NCBI GenBank assembly: GCA_013153895.1
Contig: JAADDN010000025.1
Coordinates: 1 to 9,142 of the forward strand
Source of the DNA: Thermoproteota archaeon
GTDB taxonomy: Archaea; Thermoproteota; Thermoprotei; Thermoproteales; Thermocladiaceae
Reading direction: 5' to 3'
Length of the DNA: 9,142 bases
Shown here: positions 1-5,958 of the stretch, piece by piece
Layout of the letters: each line of letters opens with the position of its first letter
Position numbering within the stretch: the first letter of the stretch is position 1
The notes under the pieces: model-generated
Told to the model about the DNA's origin: nothing
The model's database searches: none
What the model saw: the letters and a program-made list of their open reading frames with translations, nothing else
Made by a program: the position numbers and the translations under genes

Positions 1-1
1 T

Positions 2-1354
2 AAGCAGTTAGAGTTTAAAGAGAAACTTATTGAGCTAGTACGTAATGAGATGATCTTCTACCCACCAGAGTTTAAGGATAAACTTATAAGTTGTATAGAG
101 TCACTCGAATTTGATTGGCCAATATCACGTAGAAGATATTATGCTACTGAGATACCAATATGGTACTGTATTGATGAGAATGGTAATAAGATACCACTAG
201 TTCCTGAACCTGGAAGATATTATAGACCCTGGAGAGATGAGCCTCCTAGAGAGATTGTTGAGAAGTGTCCTACTGGGAGGATTGAGGGTGAGACTAGAGT
301 TCTAGATACATGGTTTGACTCATCTATATCTTGGATGTATGCGTCTGGGTATACTAAGCCTGAGATTAACGTGTTTGAGAAAGTGTATCCTCACTCAATA
401 ATGAGGCCTCAAGGCTATGATATAATTAGGACATGGCTCTACTATTCAGTACTTAGAGCATATTTACTATATGGTAAACCACCATTCAAGTACGTTAGAA
501 TATCAGGAATGGGGTTAGATGAGAAAGGAGAAGCAATGCATAAGTCTAAAGGAAATATAATAGATCCAATACCACCAGTAGAGAAGTATGGTGCTGATGC
601 AGTAAGATTCTGGGCTGCTGCAGCAGCAAAATTAGGTAGTGATTACAGATTCATGCCTCAGCTAGTAGAGACAGGTCACAGCTTTGTTACAAAGCTGTGG
701 AATATAGCAAGATTTATATCACAGTTCCCCATAATACTTGATCAACGTGAGATATCGTTAACACCTCTAGATATGATGATATTAGCTAAGCTAGAGGAAG
801 TATTATCTAGATGTGTAGAATCTTACTCAAGATTTGACGTATATGAGCCAGCGCACATGATATTCGACTTCACATGGCACATATTTGCAGATCATTATCT
901 AGAGGCAGTGAAGCCACGTGCATATAATAGAGAAGGATACTTCACAGAGAGTGAACAGAAGGCAGCATGGTTCACATTACATACAGTTCTGAGAGAGATC
1001 ACTAAACTAGCTGCGCCAATAATGCCCTTCGTCACAGATTACATATGGAGGAAACTATATGGCGAGACTGTACATAGACAATACATACCTGATAAATTAG
1101 AAATAGAGTTCGATAGAAAATATGGAGAATTGATCGATATCTTCATGAAGTTTAATCGTGCAATATGGACATACAAGAACAAGCATGGTCTAAGTCTAGC
1201 AGCACCATTAGAAGCCATAGTATACGTACCTGAAAAACTTGAACCACTTATAAGAGAGTTGAAGGTAATGCATAAGGTTAAGGAGATCAGGATAGGGAAG
1301 CCAGAAGGACAGTGTGATAAGATTGAGGAGGAGATATTTATCTGTAGAGAATAG
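2..1354 (+). CDS. valS: Valyl-tRNA synthetase, 3' part (5' end outside window)
   Basis: Class I aminoacyl-tRNA synthetase that charges tRNA-Val in the cytoplasm. The open frame enters from the left edge; an ATG at 50 is internal, because the codons before it (from position 2) continue the same protein, so about 450 C-terminal residues are visible. Seen in order, counting from that ATG: the ISRRR..ATEIPIWYC block (25-40), LDTWFDSS (85-92) before the second half of the catalytic fold, the KMSKS-type loop as AMHKSKGN (162-169), the GADAVRFW helix, then the all-alpha anticodon-binding domain (about 210-350) and a short C-terminal tail. The HIGH half of the Rossmann fold and most of the editing domain lie upstream. 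The central zinc-ribbon-like insert keeps only two isolated cysteines (40 and 73). The stop at 1352-1354 directly abuts the stop of the convergent adenine deaminase. IleRS is the nearest alternative, but the ISR.R/ATPIPVWYC-like block favours ValRS. Confidence 0.93.
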   Translation, partial: KQLEFKEKLIELVRNEMIFYPPEFKDKLISCIESLEFDWPISRRRYYATEIPIWYCIDENGNKIPLVPEPGRYYRPWRDEPPREIVEKCPTGRIEGETRVLDTWFDSSISWMYASGYTKPEINVFEKVYPHSIMRPQGYDIIRTWLYYSVLRAYLLYGKPPFKYVRISGMGLDEKGEAMHKSKGNIIDPIPPVEKYGADAVRFWAAAAAKLGSDYRFMPQLVETGHSFVTKLWNIARFISQFPIILDQREISLTPLDMMILAKLEEVLSRCVESYSRFDVYEPAHMIFDFTWHIFADHYLEAVKPRAYNREGYFTESEQKAAWFTLHTVLREITKLAAPIMPFVTDYIWRKLYGETVHRQYIPDKLEIEFDRKYGELIDIFMKFNRAIWTYKNKHGLSLAAPLEAIVYVPEKLEPLIRELKVMHKVKEIRIGKPEGQCDKIEEEIFICRE

Positions 1355-3139
1355 TTACTCAAAACTTACGATAGGGTCGATTATCTTACCTGACTCAACA
1401 TCTACGAGACCTAGATCGGTTATCCTTATCTCAGGAACTACTACAAGAGAGGCGAACATTAACGGAGCTATCTTGTACAGTCCTCTACGAATATCAGAGT
1501 CAATATGTGAGAGAAGTTTCTCAAGATCATTTATAACATCTTCATCATCAGACATGAGTCCAGCTATGTCAAGCTTAACTAGGGAGATTACTTCAGAATC
1601 TTTAACTAGAACTATGCCTCCACCTACACGTTCAAGTTCTCTAACAGCTCTATACATATCTCTTACATTTCTCCCAACAACGGTCAAATTATGAGAGTCA
1701 TGTGATATTGTCATGCCGATAGAGTAATCATTAATGTCGATTCCAGTACAGAACCCTCTACCAATACTTCCAGACCTACCATGTCTCTCTATAACAGTGA
1801 TGTAGTACACGTTCTCTGGAAGAATCCACTCACCATTCTCAACACTTATCTTCATGATCTTTCTCCTAGTCAATATTGTACCTTCAATGAACTCTATCAC
1901 GTTGATCATGCATGTACATTCACTTCTTGGACATGAAGGCTTAAGGTCTCTTGGCTCGAGTGGTGGTATCTTTACAGTGTTTCTGAAATATGGTGGATAT
2001 ATATGTCTTGGAAAGTCTATTAGTAGTGAGCCATCACTATATACTAGCTCTCCTTCACAAAATACTTTAACAATCTTTAGATCTTTGTCGAGAAGTATCA
2101 GATCTGCAAGTCTTCCTGGAGCTATGCATCCTATAAGCCAGTCTAGTCCATAATATGTTGCTGGATTTAACGTGCATAGTGAGATTGCTTCAGGGATCTC
2201 AAGTCCAGAGCTCACTGCTATTCTCACTGCCTCATCCAGGTACCTATCCTTCAACTCTATTATGTTTATGTCATCGCTAACTATCATTGCTCTCTTAAGA
2301 ACATTTTTAGGAATGTTCGTTATTATTTTTGGGAGGTCCCTCGAAAATGTTCCATATCTAATCATTATGTATAATCCTCTCCTAGCTTTCTCAATAGCTT
2401 CATCGAGGCTAGTTATCTCGTGATCAGAGTCAGGTCCAGCAGCAATATATGCACATAATTTATCACCTCTGAGTGATGGAGCATGACCACACACTCTAAA
2501 TCTCAACTTCTCGGCCATTATTATCTCTGTAAGTATGTCATGATCACCGTCAAGTACTGATAACACATCCATGACCTCTCCTAGAGCTATCGACCAGTCA
2601 TCTCTGAGTAATCTCTCAACATCTTCAGGTATCAGTTTGTTAGGATTAGTCTCAAGCTTGAGTTTTGTTGCTGGTATGCATGATGGTACTGTTAGGTACA
2701 TTTTTAATGGACATTTGACACATTCTTTCATGAACTCTCTAATACCATCTACTCCTAGGACATTACCTATCTCGTGAGGATCTATAAATACTGTAGTTAC
2801 TCCATGCATTATAGCATATTTTGAAAATATTGATGGTGTAACCATGCTGCTCTCTACGTGTACATGTGCATCAACTAATCCTGGAGCTAGTAGAAATCCT
2901 CTACAGTCTACTACTTTTGGAGATTTATTATACATTTTCGAGTAATCACCAACAAACGCGATCAACCTATCCTTAATGACAACATCAACGTTCTCCTCTA
3001 TCTCACATGTGAGAACGTTCACGAGCTTGACATTTCTCAACACGAGGCTCGGCCTTTCCTCACCTAGAGCACACTTGATTGCTCTTACACGTTCTCTTAT
3101 TGTTGGTATTCTAAGCATCAGTGACCGCCAACTCTTCAC
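1355..3139 (-). CDS. ade: Adenine deaminase (amidohydrolase family)
   Basis: Hydrolyses adenine to hypoxanthine and ammonia in purine salvage. The 594 residues match the usual family length. Visible blocks: DAHVHVESSM (90-99) with the metal-binding HxH, DPHEIGNVLG (120-129), VPSCIPAT (151-158), LGEVMD (186-191), GHAP (218-221), DSDHE (237-241), the catalytic-type SDD (288-290), the beta-sandwich return strand PGRLADLILLD (341-351), and the family-specific C-terminal domain with AHDSHN-like SHDSHN (479-484), GGGIVLV (506-512) and IAGLMSDD (525-532). The GHxD motif that usually follows the catalytic Asp is here KDRYLDE. The start is uncertain: GTG at 3139 gives the longest form, while ATG at 3118 would remove seven residues and has a weak GGCGGTCA Shine-Dalgarno-like stretch before it. 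The gene begins 15 nt after the stop of the upstream gene on the same strand, which suggests cotranscription. It ends with zero bases between its stop and that of valS. Confidence 0.95.
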   Translation of the reverse strand: MKSWRSLMLRIPTIRERVRAIKCALGEERPSLVLRNVKLVNVLTCEIEENVDVVIKDRLIAFVGDYSKMYNKSPKVVDCRGFLLAPGLVDAHVHVESSMVTPSIFSKYAIMHGVTTVFIDPHEIGNVLGVDGIREFMKECVKCPLKMYLTVPSCIPATKLKLETNPNKLIPEDVERLLRDDWSIALGEVMDVLSVLDGDHDILTEIIMAEKLRFRVCGHAPSLRGDKLCAYIAAGPDSDHEITSLDEAIEKARRGLYIMIRYGTFSRDLPKIITNIPKNVLKRAMIVSDDINIIELKDRYLDEAVRIAVSSGLEIPEAISLCTLNPATYYGLDWLIGCIAPGRLADLILLDKDLKIVKVFCEGELVYSDGSLLIDFPRHIYPPYFRNTVKIPPLEPRDLKPSCPRSECTCMINVIEFIEGTILTRRKIMKISVENGEWILPENVYYITVIERHGRSGSIGRGFCTGIDINDYSIGMTISHDSHNLTVVGRNVRDMYRAVRELERVGGGIVLVKDSEVISLVKLDIAGLMSDDEDVINDLEKLLSHIDSDIRRGLYKIAPLMFASLVVVPEIRITDLGLVDVESGKIIDPIVSFE

Positions 3140-3154
3140 CTATCTGGGGCCCAT

Positions 3155-3775
3155 CTATTCATCACTCCTTCTATCTCTTCTCATGTGGACTTTATAAGCT
3201 ATCTGTCTCATCTGTAGGTTAGGCATGGTAGATAGAGCATAATTGTGGATAGTGTTCGTTATCTTGTGTATCAGATCATCGAGCTCTCTTATCCTGACCT
3301 TTATATGATCTGACCAAGTCTTCCCAGCTCTCTGACTTATCAAGACGTTGTACAGTCTCTTAGCCATGTTAAGTATCCTTATCTCAGTAGGTCTCAGACT
3401 CCAGGGTAACCTCACGTTCTCTATAGTCCTAATCTGCTTATACCTCTCTAATCCTATCTGCTGAGCATAGACGTGATGGAGAAATAGGTGAAGTAGCACG
3501 TCGAGAGTTGACCTATAGTTAAGTACTATGAGCTGTGAATCTGGAACATATTGACCAGTTATAGACTTACAGTATGGATCAACATCACGTACACATGCTG
3601 AGCCTTCATTACACTCATCTACTTCCTGTAACGTTACTAGTACTGCTGGCTTACTCACGCTTAACTTTGTTGACCAATCCTCAACTATCTCTTCATAAAG
3701 CTCCTCTATCTCACGAACAAGTCTGAGAACCTTTCCCTCAATTTCTGACCTTATGAACTCCTCAATAGTACTCAT
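3155..3775 (-). CDS. Unrecognised 206-aa protein with degenerate zincin-like motif
   Basis: I do not recognise a named family. The N-terminal 35 residues are acidic and helical. Three cysteines lie at 55, 61 and 69 in a short acidic loop. Around residues 93-101 there is a helix ending in HLFLHH, which has the spacing of the zincin HExxH motif but with Leu where the catalytic Glu should be. It is followed at about 127-142 by RPTEIRILNMAKRLY, which resembles the RPxExEA helix found downstream of HExxH in several small zincin-like families. The C-terminal third is helical and basic, ending in a run of Arg. There is no signal peptide or membrane segment, so it is probably cytoplasmic. The ATG at 3775 follows a TATA-like GTTAATATC by about 30 nt. 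The gene lies 51 nt after the methyltransferase and 15 nt before ade on the same strand. Inference: an inactive or metal-binding relative of a metallopeptidase; function unknown. Confidence 0.75.
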   Translation of the reverse strand: MSTIEEFIRSEIEGKVLRLVREIEELYEEIVEDWSTKLSVSKPAVLVTLQEVDECNEGSACVRDVDPYCKSITGQYVPDSQLIVLNYRSTLDVLLHLFLHHVYAQQIGLERYKQIRTIENVRLPWSLRPTEIRILNMAKRLYNVLISQRAGKTWSDHIKVRIRELDDLIHKITNTIHNYALSTMPNLQMRQIAYKVHMRRDRRSDE

Positions 3776-3800
3776 CTACATGTATAGTTACCTTAAGCTA

Positions 3801-3809
3801 GATATTAAC
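3801..3809 (-). promoter_or_regulatory. Possible TATA box for the 3775-3155 gene
   Basis: On the minus strand the bases read GATATTAAC in complement, that is GTTAATATC, centred about 30 nt upstream of the ATG at 3775. That spacing predicts a transcript starting a few bases before the ATG. It lies in the 51-nt gap after the methyltransferase stop, so the last two minus-strand genes could have their own promoter rather than depend on read-through. Only spacing and AT-richness support it. Confidence 0.35.
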
Positions 3810-3826
3810 CTTTTCACATTAACTAT

Positions 3827-4474
3827 CTAAGATCTTCTACACAGGACAAGGTATATTATGTCGATAGGCGTCTTAACGCTATTGATCACTCTGTCAAGAA
3901 TTATGGGAGCTAACGACGATACCGTGTATAAAACGTAGCCTCCCTCCTTAACTATCCTAAAAGAGTTTACTAGTATATCCTTTAGAACATTCATGGATGA
4001 GTTAGCACATATCTCTACATAATTATCGCATGGAAGATATGGTGGATTAGTCACAGTAATGTCAAATACCGAACTTCTTATCGCCGAGGCAGAAGATGTC
4101 TGTACTATATCTACAATATCTTCGATACCTAGTAGCTTAATGTTTAGTTTAGTATTTAATATTGCTATATTAGACACATCTGTACATACTACATATGCTT
4201 TAAATATTCTTGCAGTAAGTAGTCCTATTATACCTGTACCTGAACCAATCTCACATACCTTCAGAAGTTTTCGATTATTCTTGAATAGTTTTAGTATTCC
4301 GAGTATTGTTAGATACGTTGAGTATGATAGTTCTGGTCTGAAGCTTCCTCTCAATACTATGATTCTTAATCCTCTAATGTTTATAATATATGTCTTTCTT
4401 GCTGTTAATAGTACATGTATGATGTGTGATATCATCCTTATGATGATGGTCTTGATCTTGTACCTTAAGCTCAA
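3827..4474 (-). CDS. HemK-like (NPPY) class I SAM-dependent methyltransferase
   Basis: A 215-residue Rossmann-fold methyltransferase. Motif I is CEIGSGTGIIGLL (about 74-86), the acidic end of strand 2 is CTDVS (97-101), and motif IV is TNPPYLP (142-148). The NPPY tetrapeptide is typical of enzymes that methylate amide or amino nitrogens, including the PrmC/HemK and archaeal-eukaryotic HemK2/Mtq2 glutamine methyltransferases that modify release factors. By family knowledge the likely substrate is a Gln in a translation protein, but rRNA or DNA adenine substrates cannot be excluded. The N-terminal 40 residues are hydrophobic-basic and unlike the usual short PSEDT lead-in, so the start may be wrong. 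The TTG at 4474 is supported by a TATA-like element about 28 nt upstream; the next Met is residue 14 (4435). The gene diverges from L7Ae and precedes two genes on the same strand. Confidence 0.8.
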   Translation of the reverse strand: MSLRYKIKTIIIRMISHIIHVLLTARKTYIINIRGLRIIVLRGSFRPELSYSTYLTILGILKLFKNNRKLLKVCEIGSGTGIIGLLTARIFKAYVVCTDVSNIAILNTKLNIKLLGIEDIVDIVQTSSASAIRSSVFDITVTNPPYLPCDNYVEICANSSMNVLKDILVNSFRIVKEGGYVLYTVSSLAPIILDRVINSVKTPIDIIYLVLCRRS

Positions 4475-4498
4475 CCTGTAATTTATGTTACAGAAGTA

Positions 4499-4508
4499 TT
4501 TTTAAATA
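4499..4508. promoter_or_regulatory. AT-rich box, readable as TATA element in both directions
   Basis: TTTTTAAATA sits in the 56-nt space between two divergent genes. On the plus strand TTTAAATA is centred about 26 nt before the L7Ae ATG (4531). On the minus strand TTTAAAAA is centred about 28 nt before the TTG of the methyltransferase (4474). Both distances fit the archaeal TATA-to-start spacing for leaderless transcripts. No convincing BRE sequence fixes the direction on either side. Confidence 0.6.
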
Positions 4509-4530
4509 GATACTACACGCTTGTAAAGGT

Positions 4531-5022
4531 ATGTCGCTGACCATAGACCCAAAGACGTTCTATGCAAATCCACCACCTGGAAAGCCATTTTACGTAAGAT
4601 TTGTTGTACCGCCAGAGATAGCTGAGAAGGCGTATGAGATACTGTCAATAGCTAGGCAGACAGGAAAGATAAAGAAGGGAACTAACGAGACTACGAAAGC
4701 CATAGAGAGAGGACTAGCAAAGCTTGTCCTGATAGCTGAGGATGTTGATCCTCCAGAAATAGTAGCTCACCTACCATTACTATGTGAGGAGAGAGGTGTA
4801 CCCTACGTCTATGTTCCAAGTAAGGAACGTCTTGGAAAAGCTGCTGGAATTGAGACTCAGGCAGCATCAGCATGTATAATAGATCCAGGACAGGCTGCAC
4901 AAGAGCTAGAGCAGCTGATAGAGAAGATAAATGAGATAAGAGTGAAGGCTGGATTGAACCCGATAGTTCCTTCTGCAGCTCCAGAGAAAGCTGCTGCAAA
5001 GAAGGCAGCAAGAAAGAGGTAA
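4531..5022 (+). CDS. rpl7ae: Ribosomal protein L7Ae / C/D and H/ACA sRNP k-turn binder
   Basis: A small RNA-binding protein that in archaea serves both in the 50S subunit and as the kink-turn-binding core of box C/D and H/ACA ribonucleoproteins. Visible signatures are the RNA-contact block KKGTNETTKAIERG (about 48-61), the following LVLIAEDVDPPE strand, and the GVPYVYV strand (about 89-95) preceding the basic SKERLGKAAG helix. At 163 residues it is longer than the usual 120-130; the excess is a Pro/Ala/Lys-rich tail after about residue 140 (AAPEKAAAKKAARKR at the end) and a short N-terminal lead. The ATG at 4531 lies about 26 nt after a TATA-like box, which implies a leaderless or near-leaderless message. 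S28e follows after 92 nt, an arrangement known from archaeal L7Ae-S28e clusters; L24e and ndk, which often follow, are not here. Confidence 0.97.
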   Translation: MSLTIDPKTFYANPPPGKPFYVRFVVPPEIAEKAYEILSIARQTGKIKKGTNETTKAIERGLAKLVLIAEDVDPPEIVAHLPLLCEERGVPYVYVPSKERLGKAAGIETQAASACIIDPGQAAQELEQLIEKINEIRVKAGLNPIVPSAAPEKAAAKKAARKR

Positions 5023-5083
5023 TACTAGACATATCTTAGGCAAGGTTCTCAAAATAGTTCGAGTTCTTAGTGAAACACAAATC

Positions 5084-5090
5084 CTTAATA
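5084..5090 (+). promoter_or_regulatory. Possible TATA box for S28e
   Basis: CTTAATA, inside AAATCCTTAATACC, is centred about 28 nt before the S28e ATG at 5115. The 92-nt gap after L7Ae otherwise holds nothing I can identify. The spacing fits a leaderless transcript, which would give S28e its own start in addition to read-through from L7Ae. The element deviates from the crenarchaeal TTTAAA core, so support is modest. Confidence 0.4.
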
Positions 5091-5114
5091 CCCCTACACA
5101 AGCTTCTACACTAG

Positions 5115-5390
5115 ATGAGTGAGGAGGTAAAAGTTCCAGAGGAAGTACAACAACAACAGGAGCAGGAAGTAAAGTTCAGTCCGTATGATGATGCAGTAGC
5201 TGCACAGGTAATACAGATACTTGGAAGAACAGGTATAGCTGGAGAGGTAACCATAGTTAGAGTAAGAATACTCGAGGGGAGAGATAAGGGTAGAGTTATA
5301 ACGAGAAACGTGAAGGGACCTGTGAGAGTTGGAGATATCTTGATGCTTAGAGAGACTGAGAGAGAAGCTAGGAGACTCACCGTCAGGTAG
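5115..5390 (+). CDS. rps28e: 30S ribosomal protein S28e
   Basis: A small OB-fold protein of the archaeal and eukaryotic small ribosomal subunit. The core runs from about residue 24 to 91: AAQVIQILGRTGIAGEVTIV, then RVRILEGRDKGRVITRNVKGPVRVGD, and the diagnostic ending DILMLRETEREARRL. The archaeal protein is usually about 70 residues; this one has an extra N-terminal 20 residues rich in Glu and Gln (SEEVKVPEEVQQQQEQE). The ATG at 5115 is the only reasonable start before the core, and a TATA-like element lies about 28 nt upstream. An SD-like GAGGAGGT falls inside the coding sequence just after the ATG and is not usable for this start. The gene follows L7Ae on the same strand and is followed by the candidate C/D sRNA. 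Confidence 0.96.
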   Translation: MSEEVKVPEEVQQQQEQEVKFSPYDDAVAAQVIQILGRTGIAGEVTIVRVRILEGRDKGRVITRNVKGPVRVGDILMLRETEREARRLTVR

Positions 5391-5400
5391 TGAACTAGTC

Positions 5401-5407
5401 TTTAAAA
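5401..5407 (+). promoter_or_regulatory. TATA-like box for candidate C/D sRNA
   Basis: TTTAAAA, 10 nt after the S28e stop, is centred near 5404. The usual 26-nt spacing predicts initiation near 5430, just before the C box at 5434. This agreement supports the RNA as an independent transcription unit. Confidence 0.5.
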
Positions 5408-5427
5408 CTTCTAAAGCTAGACTTAAT

Positions 5428-5490
5428 AGTGAGGTGATGAGTCTTACCCCACACAGATCAGTGAAGACGAGCACCGCAGCTGAAGTCGCT
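5428..5490 (+). ncRNA. Candidate C/D box guide sRNA (rRNA/tRNA 2'-O-methylation guide)
   Basis: The four boxes occur in order with archaeal spacing: C box GTGATGA (5434-5440, perfect RUGAUGA), 13-nt guide GTCTTACCCCACA (5441-5453), D' box CAGA (5454-5457, one mismatch to CUGA), 3-nt spacer, C' box GTGAAGA (5461-5467, one mismatch), 12-nt guide CGAGCACCGCAG (5468-5479), D box CTGA (5480-5483). Guides close to 12 nt and a short D'-C' spacer are hallmarks of archaeal C/D sRNAs. AGTGA (5428-5432) can pair with TCGCT (5486-5490) as a terminal stem, though two unpaired bases separate it from the D box. By family knowledge it would bind L7Ae, Nop5 and fibrillarin and direct ribose methylation opposite the fifth guide nucleotide upstream of D or D'. 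The predicted targets contain TGTGGGGTAAGAC and CTGCGGTGCTCG; I did not identify them. The alternative is a leader element of crcB, since a fluoride-riboswitch-like stem overlaps the same bases. Confidence 0.68.
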
Positions 5491-5503
5491 GCGTTAGGTT
5501 TTT
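5475..5503 (+). terminator. GC hairpin followed by T-run
   Basis: CGCAGC (5475-5480) can pair with GCTGCG (5488-5493) around a 7-nt loop, and TTTTT follows at 5499-5503. This looks like an intrinsic terminator, but in archaea the T-run alone usually drives termination. The hairpin would bury the D box and compete with the sRNA terminal stem, so it is either an alternative fold or a 3' end signal. Confidence 0.35.
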
Positions 5504-5506
5504 AAG
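5499..5506 (+). promoter_or_regulatory. Possible TATA box for crcB, overlapping the T-run
   Basis: TTTTTAAG is centred about 29 nt before the crcB ATG at 5532, predicting initiation within a few bases of the start codon. The same T-run may end the sRNA transcript. A GAGGAG stretch six bases before the ATG would work as a Shine-Dalgarno only if transcription starts further upstream, so the two readings imply different transcripts. Confidence 0.4.
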
Positions 5507-5520
5507 GAGTCTCGAGAGTC
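5507..5520. promoter_or_regulatory. Near-palindrome between crcB TATA-like box and start
   Basis: GAGTCTCGAGAGTC has a perfect 8-bp core, TCTCGAGA (5510-5517), and two further matching pairs outside one G/G mismatch. It lies between the TATA-like box and the ATG, where archaeal repressors often bind. A TCGAG direct repeat (5512 and 5519) overlaps it. No regulator is encoded in the window that obviously matches. Confidence 0.3.
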
Positions 5521-5531
5521 GAGGAGAAGCT

Positions 5532-5927
5532 ATGCTTAACAGGTTGCTAACATTGCTCATTGATATAGCATTAGTGAGCGCTGGAGCATGTGTAGGAGCA
5601 TCACTTAGATACGCGATCTCTCGACTAGTACCAGCAATAGATGGCTTTCCAGTAGGTACGTTAATAGTGAACTTCATTGGAAGTCTACTTATAGGATTCA
5701 TAATGTACTCATCATTCCTATATGGAGTGTTTACGAGAGAACAAAGATTACTATTAGTAACAGGTTTCTGTGGTTCATTAACAACATTCTCAACATTTGC
5801 ATACGAGACCTTCTCACTAATACAGGAAGGAATGTGGTACTTAGCTGCTCTAAATATAGTAAGCAATGTTGCTTTATGTATAGCTGGTGTATATCTTGGA
5901 AGAATATTGGCTGGGTTAATATTTTAG
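5532..5927 (+). CDS. crcB: CrcB/Fluc fluoride channel
   Basis: A small membrane channel that exports fluoride and relieves its toxicity; by family knowledge it works as a dual-topology dimer. The 131 residues contain about four hydrophobic segments (roughly 8-30, 40-62, 71-92, 102-130). Diagnostic blocks are GACVGASLRY (18-27), the pore GTLIVNFIGS block (42-51, with Asn47), and the GFCGSLTTFSTF segment (78-89), which carries the Thr/Ser polar track and the phenylalanine box (Phe86, Phe89) and the central sodium-site glycine region. The ATG at 5532 is the first in frame and has GAGGAG six bases upstream. Only one channel gene is present, as expected for a homodimeric Fluc. A DUF190 gene follows after 31 nt with no promoter between, indicating an operon. 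The 141-nt region upstream contains the sRNA candidate, hairpin and near-palindrome. Confidence 0.95.
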   Translation: MLNRLLTLLIDIALVSAGACVGASLRYAISRLVPAIDGFPVGTLIVNFIGSLLIGFIMYSSFLYGVFTREQRLLLVTGFCGSLTTFSTFAYETFSLIQEGMWYLAALNIVSNVALCIAGVYLGRILAGLIF

Positions 5928-5958
5928 ACATCGAATGAAGTTCTGAAAGTGTGAGAAC

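Noticed and set aside
163..172. TTGATGAG inside valS as a C box
   Set aside because: It encodes conserved-looking coding sequence and no C', D' or D boxes follow at the right spacing.
1314..1694. 126-aa plus-strand frame at the end of valS and over ade
   Set aside because: Shadow of the ade coding strand; Ser/Thr/Arg-rich without motifs, while the ade frame has full family conservation.
4691..5032. 113-aa minus-strand frame over L7Ae
   Set aside because: Antisense of a strongly conserved ribosomal gene; Leu/Ser-rich composition typical of a shadow frame.
5106..5474. 122-aa minus-strand frame across S28e and the sRNA region
   Set aside because: Antisense shadow of S28e; the product is a low-complexity Leu/Ser/Tyr string with no domain.
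5444..5866. 140-aa minus-strand frame over crcB
   Set aside because: Antisense of crcB, whose sense frame carries all Fluc signatures.
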